A stretch of DNA of 64,000 nt from Vitrella brassicaformis (Eukaryota; Sar; Vitrellaceae), in contig CDMY01000553.1 of NCBI GenBank assembly GCA_001179505.1, positions 103,235 through 167,234 on the forward strand, written 5' to 3'. Both the position numbers and the translations under genes were made by a program. Position 1 is the first letter of the stretch. Every line of letters begins with the position of its first letter. Positions 38,108 through 46,619 of the stretch are shown here, piece after piece. The notes beneath the pieces are model-generated. The model worked only from the letters and a program-made list of their open reading frames with translations, was not told the origin of the DNA and ran no database searches.

Positions 38108-39170
38108 TGAATGGATGTGACGGACAGACAGACGCTGATTGACGCCCATGTGGATAAGTGACCGACCGACAGACAGACAGACAAACGCTGGTGGTGGTGT
38201 GTGGTATCAGCCGTCTTTGAGAAGGTGTATTGCAGGCTCTGTCGCGTGTTAGGTCGCGTGCACGACGATAGCACCTGCAGCAGTGCTTCTCCAAGGCGGC
38301 TGGATGCACCCACCATCCATTGCTTCGATGCCAGTGTGGCGTGGCGTGTGTGTTGTTGTGATTGGACCATGCGCACTGATGGATGGATGGATCCATAAAC
38401 GACGTTTGCAATGCATTGCAAAAGTCCCTCGATGAAACAAACAAACGTCGTTCCATTTGCCAGATCGATCGATTCACTCTATCGAGGTATACAACAGCAC
38501 AGCACAGCACGATCGCGCAAGTGGTGGTGAGGTAGATAGAGGCCATCCTGACGAATGTATGGGAGAGAGAGAGACACATATGTGTCAGTAATTCCGATCT
38601 TCCATACTCGGCACCAATCCATCCATCCATCCGACATATGCAGTCCGTCCATCTGCAGTCGTCCCTGCTCGAGCCCAGCCCGTGTGTGCGTCTTGTGGCC
38701 CTGCCCCTCACCCAGTGAACTGAAGGGAAGGACCCACAGGACACACACACTTCAGGCTCAAGCCAGGAAGCGACAGAGATGTCCATCCATCCTTCCGCGA
38801 TGCATGGCCATGGCATCCACGGATAGTCGACACGCTCATCTAGCTAGGTCCAAACTCAGGATGGATGTGTGTGTGTGTCCATGCAGTCAGTCAGGACAGA
38901 AAGAAGGAAGCCTCACGAGTGAGTGAGTGGAGGCCGTCAGCTGCACTTGTCTGTCTACCCCCCCCCCCACACACACACAGTCACACACACAGCCGGCCCC
39001 CTGCGATCGAAAATGGTAGGTAAGGACACACACCTGAACCAGGCCCAGGCAAGACACACACACACACCCGCACACAGTGGTCCACATCCGTTAGTCTGTC
39101 TGTCTGTCTGTCACTGTGCCACCGCCCACCTGCAGCTGTGGTGGGCTACGCTATGCGCCAATTGGGTATG
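38108..39170. other. Convergent intergenic region
   Basis: This is the 3' flank of CLP1 (+) and of the unknown minus-strand gene. It contains CAGA and GGAT runs, a short inverted repeat (38398-38452), and no recognised gene. Confidence 0.55.
38398..38452. repeat. Inverted repeat enclosing a 12-bp palindrome
   Basis: AACGACGTTT (38398-38407) is perfectly complementary to AAACGTCGTT (38443-38452). Inside lies GCAATGCATTGC, a perfect 12-bp palindrome (38408-38419). It is about 290 bp past the CLP1 stop, so it could be a 3'-end or regulatory structure; no function is known. Confidence 0.6.
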
Positions 39171-40114
39171 CTAGTCGGTCCTGCAGTTGCCCTGTGCGGC
39201 GGTGCCGTCCTCGGACGCCTGCACCTGGCTGCGGATCTTGCGCAGCCGATCTAACACCTTCCCAAACGCAAAACTACCCTGATTTACACACACAACACAC
39301 GACACACAATGCTTGTTGTGTGTTTGTCTGTGCGTGTGGTGTGTGTGGTGTGTGCCGACCGCGTTGCTCCAGAAAGGGTCTTGGTACTTGCGGCCGTCCT
39401 TGTGTTTGTTCTCGTTGCACACGCCCTCGTAAAAGGCAAACTGCTCCACGAAGCTCTCCTTGACAATGCCCCGCAGGTCGTCCGGCAGCCGCCCGCTGCC
39501 CGACGCGTATCGCCTGCTCATGTCGAGCAGCTTCCTGGCGTACTCACCCTCCTTGTCGCTCGCGGATGCCGACGTGCTGCTCGTCGACGGCATGGACGCC
39601 GGAGGAGCGGGCTGCGGCTGGCTGCTGGGGTGGGATGCCTGGGCGGCACTCGATGACCTGGCAGGCTGGTCGGGAGGGGGCGAGGTCTTGCCTTCGTCGG
39701 CGAGGATGGACTCGACCACCGAACACACGGCCTCGCGGAGGGTCTCGTAGCGGAGCACATCGTTGTAGGCCGCAGCCTGGGGGACAGACACGGGCACACA
39801 GACACACACACACAGAGAGAGAGGGAGGGCAGTTGGTGTGTCTGTGCAGGAAAGGTGCACGCCAGAAGCTGACCACTGTGGGGATATTGTGTTCAAAGTT
39901 TGCCTGTGTTGTGTGTGGAAGGACACCGGATGGGCGTGTGTGTGGAGGACGGCAGGTGGAACCGAGCTCCTTCCCATGTCGGTCCACCTAGGGGCGCTCT
40001 AAGTAGAACACTTATGGTCTCCTTCCAAAGCGCAATCGCATCTTCATCAATGTCAAAGAAACGCTTTGCTTTGGTTTTGAGCAGCGTCGCCTGGTCGCTG
40101 AGAATGGGCAGCAT
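39171..40114 (-). CDS. Unknown protein (possibly missing 5' exons in the gap)
   Basis: Not recognised. Reading the minus strand from a Met at 40114: MLPILSDQATLLKTKAKRFF, DIDEDAIALWKETISVLLRA, a small exon ANFEHNIPTV, then AAAYNDVLRYETLREAVCSV. A Ser/Pro/Ala-rich linker follows, then EYARKLLDMSRRYASG, ESFVEQFAFYEGVCNENKHK and a last exon SFAFGKVLDRLRKIRSQV with a stop at 39171. Splice junctions at about 39986/39901 and 39871/39781 join in frame. The first visible exon is preceded by an acceptor-like CTTCAG, so one or more upstream exons, and the true start, may lie to the right, near or inside the 300-N gap. Helical, soluble, no signal peptide seen. Confidence 0.5.
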
Positions 40115-40227
40115 CTTCCTGAAGACAGGCAGACACAAACAGAGAGAGATCTCAGCTGGGGAGCCTTCTGGCTGCTTCTCGCTTCGTGTGAGGACTTCTG
40201 TGTGTGCGCCTCTCTGCGCCGTTGAAG

Positions 40228-40717
40228 GGTTTGCAAACCCTACACCCCAAACCCTAATACTTTCGCTTTGGAGGCTTTTCCCCATTGCAGGGGGGCNNNN
40301 NNNNNNNNNNNNNNNNNNNNNNNNNNNNNNNNNNNNNNNNNNNNNNNNNNNNNNNNNNNNNNNNNNNNNNNNNNNNNNNNNNNNNNNNNNNNNNNNNNNN
40401 NNNNNNNNNNNNNNNNNNNNNNNNNNNNNNNNNNNNNNNNNNNNNNNNNNNNNNNNNNNNNNNNNNNNNNNNNNNNNNNNNNNNNNNNNNNNNNNNNNNN
40501 NNNNNNNNNNNNNNNNNNNNNNNNNNNNNNNNNNNNNNNNNNNNNNNNNNNNNNNNNNNNNNNNNNNNNNNNNNNNNNNNNNNNNNNNNNNNNNNNTATG
40601 TGGCCTTTCTGAGCGGGAGCCTCTCTGCTGGTTCCCTGGGATTCGGGGTTTGTGAACCCTACACCCTAAACCCTAATACTTTCGCTTTGGAGGCTTTTTC
40701 CCGTTCTTGCAGGGGGC
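40228..40717. repeat. Direct repeat with telomere-like core flanking an assembly gap
   Basis: A unit of about 70 bp occurs twice, at 40228-40296 and 40646-40717. Both copies contain AACCCTACACCC, the core AAACCCTAATACTTTCGCTT, TGGAGGC and a final TTGCAGGGGGC. They differ by a few substitutions and small indels. The 300-N gap lies between them, so the missing sequence probably contains more copies that the assembler could not resolve. Confidence 0.8.
40297..40596. other. Assembly gap (300 N)
   Basis: Exactly 300 N, a placeholder size. It is bounded on both sides by copies of the telomere-motif repeat. Confidence 0.95.
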
Positions 40718-41152
40718 GGAGAGGCGGCCGACGTGCTCATCTAAACCCTAGTTATGCGTAGGGCTTGCGAAATTGGTGAATGCGGTTGGTGCAGCGACGC
40801 GTGGCAGACAGGCAGACACACTCACACACAGGCTCATGTCCACAGGGGTCCACGCACGCGCAGAGAGGCAGGAGGGGAGGCCTGTGTGTGCAGTGTGTGT
40901 GTGTGCAGTGTGTGTGTGTGCAGTGTGTGTGCGTGTGTGTGCCATCATCGCCCGCACACGCGCACCCTCACACACACACACACACGTCCGTCCTCTACAT
41001 CTTACACTCTCATCGACTGCACAGAGAGAGAAACCCACTTGAGCCAAAGAGAGAGGGAAACCCACACAATCACATCACTCGCGGGTCTTCTACACACATA
41101 CAGCCCGACCATGTGCCCCAGGTGGCTGGCTGGTGCTGTGGGCTGCTCTGCT
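40718..41152. other. Intergenic region with TG/CA repeats
   Basis: It contains CTAAACCCTAG (40741-40751), a tandem TG array with regularly spaced GCAG (40885-40945) and a CA run (40968-40985). No gene is recognised. It is the 3' flank of the PUB-CAP gene. Confidence 0.55.
40885..40945 (+). repeat. Tandem TG array with GCAG spacers
   Basis: Runs of about 10-12 nt of TG are separated three times by GCAG, giving a repeat period of about 16 nt. It looks like several copies of the typical intron 3' end of this genome (TGTGTGTGCAG) in tandem. Confidence 0.6.
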
Positions 41153-42914
41153 TCACCAGCCCGGCGTCCCGAATAGCTGTGTCAGATACCATGTGCCATC
41201 GCTTGAGCACGCCACCCCGATGCCGCACACAATGAATGGCCCGACGAGATTGCGACGGTGCCCCTCAGAATGGATCCACCCGTCCACTGCCGCCTTGGCC
41301 ACCTGCACAAAGTAAATCGCCGAATTCATCCCTCCATCCATCCACTCAGACGGCCGGTCCCTCCCTCCCTCCTCACCCACCTCATAGATGCCCTTGTTGT
41401 GCGCCACGTTCTCAGCTGACCGCGACGACCGATATGGGTAAGACCGAAAACGCTGCTGGGCGCCCTGAACCAACACACACACACACACACACGATGGGGG
41501 CGAGCGTGTGTGTGTGTTTCTCTCTCTGTTGTGTGGGAGCTTGGCTTACGTCATGTCCGAATGGCACTCTCCCCGCGGCCATGTTGCGGCTGTGGACCTC
41601 AGCAATGCGGCACAGCTCATCCGACCACACCAGCCCCGGAAGACCCAGACTCGCACGGTAGTCATTCGTGTAGTCGAGGGCCTGCTTGCCAATGTAGACT
41701 GGCTGGAAATCGAGTCTCCTGAAGTCGGCGAGCGTGCGGAAGGGGCCGTGCTCCCTCTTCATCTGCTCAGCATACCGGCCGTGCGACACGGGGGCGCGAG
41801 AGGGAGCTGAGACCACTCTCTGCTGCCGCACGGACGAAGGCTGGGCGGCAGGGGAGGGTGCGGCAGCAGGGGGGCGTGCACCGCCCGCAGCATCGAACCG
41901 CTCCTTTCGCTGTGAGCGGATGGCCATGAGCTGGTCCTCCTGCTCCTGCCGCGTCTTCTCCCGCTGCTGGTGCTCGCGCCGGGACGATTGGAAGGAGGAC
42001 TTGACGGGGAGAGCAACTTGCCGGTCGATCTGGGTCCTCCGGGCTCGGTTGGTGCTCACGATGCGCTGCTCATGCAGTCTGGCCAGCTGGTCTCGCGTCG
42101 GCGCGCCCGTGAATGACGGCGCAGGGGCAGAGGGGTGGGTCTTGGTGGGAGAGGTGGACGCAGAGCGGTCTTGCGGTGACTCCTCTGGTGAAACCGCCGC
42201 CTTGGGAAGCGACTGCAGCAGCTCATCCAGCACCGTCTTCACCAGCCATACCTTGCCGAATGTGAGCTCGTCGTTGGGGTCGTCGATGGCCATCTCATCT
42301 TCGCCCTTCTCGTTGGTGCGCTGCTTCCAGCCGGCCGCCTCGAGCAGCGCACACGCAGGCGAGTGCCGCATGACGGCCTGCTGGATCTTGGGATTGCTGG
42401 TCTTGAACGAACGATACTTGAGGCTGTCGGGCTCTTTCAGCAAGTTCAGGTGCAGCCGCATGAGGACAGAGCCACACTGCTGCCTATCTTCGATAGACTC
42501 GATGGCCGTGAGCGCATCCACGGCCTTGTAGATTTGCTCCTCCACTTGCACATCATCTTGGTCAGTCGGGGAAGACGGGGAGGCATCATTGCGGGTGTCA
42601 TCAGCCGGTGCTGAAGGGCCGTCCTGTGTTGACTCGTGAGCGTCTTCCAGGACCACCGACGGTGGCTCCTCGCTGACGTGAGCTGTGGCAGATGGCGCAG
42701 AGAGCTCCAGCAGATGGTCCAGCATCACTTGAAGCGAGGGCGGAAACCTGTTGGTTTTCGTCGCCACCTTGGTGAGCTCTTCCTCGATTGCGAGCGCAGA
42801 CAGATGAGGGAAGAGGTCCTTCAGGACGGCGGGAGAAGCGTTGTCATCTTGGCTCTCGAGAAGAGATGCGTCCGATGGAAGAGGCGGGGCGCTGGGTACT
42901 GGCAATTGGTTCAT
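41153..42914 (-). CDS. PUB domain - CAP/SCP domain fusion protein
   Basis: The minus-strand start at 42914 opens MNQLPVPSAPPLPSDASLLE. A large first exon (to about 41550) holds an N-terminal helical segment, then a PUB (PNGase/UBA-type, p97-binding) domain: QCGSVLMRLHLNLLKEPDSL, YRSFKTSNPKIQQAVMR, CALLEAAGWKQRTNEKGEDE, FGKVWLVKTVLDELLQSLP. A basic, coiled-coil-like linker follows (QSSRREHQQREKTRQEQEDQ). The same exon runs on without a break into a CAP (SCP/PR-1) domain: YTNDYRASLGLPGLVWSDEL, EVHSRNMAAGRVPFGHD. Two further exons add SAENVAHNKGIYE and VAKAAVDGWIHSEGHRRNLV, ending LTQLFGTPGW at 41153. CAP signature residues (two His, two Glu) appear present. No signal peptide is seen at this start, although an upstream Met at 43019 is in frame. 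CAP proteins are usually secreted and PUB proteins cytosolic, so the combination is unusual. The gene is head to head with the ZP-like gene. Confidence 0.8.
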
Positions 42915-43118
42915 AATCTGGGTAGCTCCTGAGAAACCGCAGTTCTGTCCCCAAAATAGTGCGAGCTGCCTTCTGGGGGCACAGCACTCCCCTCCCTCCC
43001 CTCCGGAGACTGAGGTCAAACAACGAATCCATACAGCTCGTCAAACAGCTCTCCCGTGAGTCCCATTCTGATTCTTCTTGTTTGTTCAGGTCAATTTGGT
43101 TCAGGTCTTGTCGGCGTC
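42915..43118. promoter_or_regulatory. Short bidirectional promoter region (PUB-CAP / ZP-like)
   Basis: Only 204 bp separates the two outward-facing start codons, so they must share regulatory sequence. A GTGAGT...TTTGTTCAG pair at about 43052-43090 resembles a small 5'-UTR intron of the ZP-like gene. Confidence 0.45.
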
Positions 43119-44861
43119 ATGCAAGCGCTCTCCCTTCTCGTTGGCCTCCTCCTCCCCTTGATCGTCGGTCCAGTGGGTGTGGCTGCCCAGCCGCTTACCG
43201 TGTCCGCCCGTACCATTTGTGGCAACGCCACCCATTCATTTCTCGGCGGCTGCTTCTCCGAGACTGATACGATTCAGTGGCGGCTGGAGACCACCTGCGA
43301 CGAGCCGCCCCTGTCGCTTCCTGGATCAACCCCTCCTGAGGTGTGCGTCGTTGCACCTCTGGAGGGCTGCGACACACAGAGGACATCCCGAGGCGATGGG
43401 TATCTCGGAGTCACGAACCTCGTCATCGGCGACAGCACGGAGTTTCGATACCCTCTCGAGTGCCTCTATGACCCAAATGGACAAGAGGTCCCGCTGCCGC
43501 GACAGGGCAAGGGCTTCGGCTGGACGGCGGGAGACAAGAGTGTGGCAGTGTATGCGAGTCTGTGTTCGGACTACCTTTGCAACGAGCCTCTCGACAACCC
43601 CATAACTATCAACTGCCCCCTTACAGACCAAGGTGGGCCCTTCGACTTTTGCCAATCGCTGGCTGACAACGACAACGAGCCGTACAAGTGGGCCTACCTG
43701 CGGCTGAATGTCCCGGCCATGAACGACTCGCTCTTCATCCAGCCCCGCCAGTGCTACGCCACGCCGAGCGTGAGTGACGCCAGCCAGAAGGCCGTGCAGT
43801 GGCTCTTTGACGGCTGCAATGTCGACGTCTTGACGCTCCCCAACGGTGTCTCATGGCCAGTGTTGTATCAAGTACACGCGGAGGGCCTGACGATGCTCAG
43901 ATTTCCCGTGTTTCGGATGGGCACCTCCCCATCGATCGACTTCATCTACATCTACTGTGAAGTGGCGCTCTGCAACGGCCCCAACTGCCTCAATTGTCCT
44001 ATCACAGTCGTCAACCAGACGACAACCGAAGGCATCTTCGTCGGCAACGTCGATCAGGCCGGCCAGCAGGGGACGCTCATCACCTCCCAGTTGTACAGCC
44101 AGCCCGTCAACAGCACTACCAGCTCTGGCGCAGAGAGCCAGCAGCTGGGCGTGGGGCCGCTAATCATGCTGGGCGATGGGGGCCGGAAAGCAGAAGATGA
44201 CGAGGGCAAGAGGGCCAAAACGACCGATTTGCAGAAGTCCCTCTCTGGCCCAGTGGCGCCCATCCTCTTTGTTCTCATCGGCGTTGCCTTGCTGACGGCC
44301 GTGTGCTTCCCGATCGTCAGGGGCATCCAGCTGAAGCGCGCGCAGAGGATCAAGTGCGCCAAGGACAGGAACGAGAAGCCGGCGCAGGTGAAGCAAGCTG
44401 AGACTACCCTGGAGAAGCTCCGCGCCAAGCAGCGGCAGAAGATCGCCGCCCTCTCGCAACAACAGACCACCGCCAGCCCAGAGGCATTGCAGGTGCCGAT
44501 TTATGCGACAGAAGACAGGCTTGTCGGGGGCAGCATCCGATCAGGCGATGCAATGACTGAAGACCTGGATGCCGCGCTCAAGCGAGACGGCGGGGGGGTC
44601 ATGACGCCATCACAGACGTACATCTTGGCGGACCACATTGTCGCATCGCCAGCGGCACAGAGCGCGGCGTCACCGAGTGGGCCAGAGCAGCATCCGATCA
44701 CGGACGACAGTGAGGGGGAGAGGGCGGCTGGTCTGCGGCTGGACGGGATTGCTGTTGGCGTGAGAGCTTCGATCGCTTCGCTGTGGTCTACAGAGGCGAG
44801 ACAGCGGTCGCCGAGTCATCGGGGTGGGGCCTCGCCCACACAGCGTGCGGACGACGTGTGA
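43119..44861 (+). CDS. Type I membrane protein with a ZP-like (zona pellucida-like) module
   Basis: Single uninterrupted ORF of 580 codons, unlike its intron-rich neighbours. It starts with a signal peptide (MQALSLLVGLLLPLIVGPVG). The ectodomain is Cys-rich. Residues about 195-295 look like the C-terminal half of a ZP module: QPRQCYATPSVSDASQ, FDGCNVDVLTLPNG, LRFPVFRMG and FIYIYCEVALCNGPNC with the final CLNC, which is the hallmark order of ZP-C cysteines. Upstream, CGNATHSFLGGC and VYASLCSDYLC could belong to the ZP-N half. A transmembrane segment follows at about residues 378-402 (PILFVLIGVALLTAVCFPIV), then a basic cytoplasmic tail with a short coiled coil (ETTLEKLRAKQRQKIAALSQ). ZP modules polymerise into extracellular filaments or matrices in animals; a surface-coat role here is inference. 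Confidence 0.7.
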   Translation: MQALSLLVGLLLPLIVGPVGVAAQPLTVSARTICGNATHSFLGGCFSETDTIQWRLETTCDEPPLSLPGSTPPEVCVVAPLEGCDTQRTSRGDGYLGVTNLVIGDSTEFRYPLECLYDPNGQEVPLPRQGKGFGWTAGDKSVAVYASLCSDYLCNEPLDNPITINCPLTDQGGPFDFCQSLADNDNEPYKWAYLRLNVPAMNDSLFIQPRQCYATPSVSDASQKAVQWLFDGCNVDVLTLPNGVSWPVLYQVHAEGLTMLRFPVFRMGTSPSIDFIYIYCEVALCNGPNCLNCPITVVNQTTTEGIFVGNVDQAGQQGTLITSQLYSQPVNSTTSSGAESQQLGVGPLIMLGDGGRKAEDDEGKRAKTTDLQKSLSGPVAPILFVLIGVALLTAVCFPIVRGIQLKRAQRIKCAKDRNEKPAQVKQAETTLEKLRAKQRQKIAALSQQQTTASPEALQVPIYATEDRLVGGSIRSGDAMTEDLDAALKRDGGGVMTPSQTYILADHIVASPAAQSAASPSGPEQHPITDDSEGERAAGLRLDGIAVGVRASIASLWSTEARQRSPSHRGGASPTQRADDV

Positions 44862-45027
44862 AGTGCGGCTGGTGCGGTGTGTGTCCACGCTTTGAGTGCT
44901 TAATTGATGTGGCCAATGACCTTGAGACTTCTCGCTAATTGGCTTTTACATTGATCTAATTGATAATACATAGCAGTCTTGATGCACGCATCACGCATCA
45001 CGCACACATGGCTGCCTGGCTGGCTGC

Positions 45028-46388
45028 TCACCAGCTCAAGAAGCTCTTGCTCAACTTGTGATAGTTGACCCCGAAGTATGAGAAGAATCTGGGCCAGTCT
45101 CTCTCTGGGTTCGTGACTAACATTGTCCTCAGTTTGATCCGCATCTCCGCCTCCCTGACCTCTTGCGGTGTCATCCTGTCCTTCTGAATGGTTGCAGCCG
45201 ACGCGTTGTACCTACATGTGCACAGGACAAGAGACAGACAGACAGACAGATAGACAGACAGGGAATGTGAGCCCCGCTTCCGCGTGTGTATGAGCCATGC
45301 CTTGCCTGTGCCATGAGACGAGGAAGTCTCCGCCTTGTAGGTAGTTCACAAAGAGCCCACAGCCAAGCATGCCGGGCACCAGAGAATACTTTGAACCTTC
45401 GATGTTGGCCTTGAGAACGATGCGGTCGATGCCTCCCCTGGTCACCCGAGGGATGAAGTCGCACAGGTCGATGTTCTTGACATCTTCACAGGTGACATCC
45501 TTGCCGCCATTCAGCCTCTTGTCTGGCTCGATGCTGCTCCCGACACTCATATCCTTAATGACAAAGAGAGAGAGGCATCCATGTGTCGATAGATATCGGC
45601 CCACCTCGTAGCTGCCTTGCCAGAAGCCCTTCTCACGAAACGGCTCCGAGCAGAACCGAATGGTTCGTCGAGCGTCAAAAGCAGTAACAGCAGCAGGACA
45701 GAAGACCTCTATTTGGCCGCAGGCGCCCTCCAGCTGCTTGGCCACTTTCTGCAGAGGGCCACACAGCTCCCGGTTCCCTTCGAAGGCGTAGACGGTAACC
45801 TTCTTGTCGAAGCCCTTTTTGCCGACCAGACTTCGATAGAGACTCTGTAGTATGCGGGGCGAGTGTCTGGTCTTTCGTGAGAGCCTCTTCCTGATGTTGG
45901 CGGGGATCGGCGCCTCCTTTCCGCACTGAAAACACAAACGAGAAGCATCAATGAGAGAGGGCAGCGCATAGAGAAGGAGTGCTGACCATGTATGGAAAGC
46001 TGTCTCCTATGTTCGCTCCTAAGTCGAAGAACAGCACGCGGGGCGGGCCGCCCCTGACCGCTGAGCTCTTCTGCACTGAAGATCTCGGCGTGGCGGTCCG
46101 TTCCTCCTCCGTGTGGTGGCCCTGGTGTTGTGGGCGGCAGTCAAAAAGGCTTCTCCAGTTGCTGCGAACGGTGAATAGGGCAACAAGCGACGCGACCAGC
46201 ACGCCCCCGAACGCGAGAGCACTTGCGAAGCCCGGCATTGGCAGGCGAATATCTTTACATTCACGTGTAAACACAGCGAGGGCGCGTATGGGCTCGCTGG
46301 CGTGGGGACATATCTCGATCACCATCAGCGACACACAATTAAAGCCAGCTCCGCATTGCTGGGCGCTGGTCACACACATGTCACACAT
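45028..46388 (-). CDS. FkbM-like methyltransferase, single-pass membrane protein
   Basis: Probable SAM-dependent methyltransferase of the FkbM family, anchored by an N-terminal membrane helix. The first exon, from a Met at 46388 (or the internal Met at about 46325), has a hydrophobic helix ASALAFGGVLVASLVALFTV. After a linker comes VLFFDLGANIGDSFPYM, the SAM-binding motif I (DxGANIG). The next exon contains KKVTVYAFEGNRELCGPLQK, the second typical strand (VYAFE). Then come a catalytic-core stretch with DVKNIDLCDFIPRV and IDRIVLKANIEGSKYSLVPG (a variant of the family KxDxEG motif), and a C-terminal exon ending FLSW at 45028. Some FkbM-like enzymes methylate glycans; a Golgi or endomembrane location is inferred from the anchor. 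The substrate cannot be told. Confidence 0.7.
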
Positions 46389-46619
46389 CTAGTCTACACA
46401 CACCTCACATGACATAGACGATAAATACTTGTTCTTTCTCACACCACTCACTCGCCCGCACGCGCGACCTCACAACACGCACAACACAAAAAAATGCACA
46501 TCGCATCAGTAATGGTCACGTGGTGGGGCACATCAGTCGATTGTTTCGCAAATGTCATCCACCCATCGTGCAGAAGCTAAGCGCGTTTCGCATCTCCTCA
46601 CGAACGAATATCGATCACT

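Noticed and set aside
41734-42531. 265-codon plus-strand frame
   Set aside because: It is antisense to the PUB-CAP first exon; the Ser/Cys-rich translation is a complement artefact.
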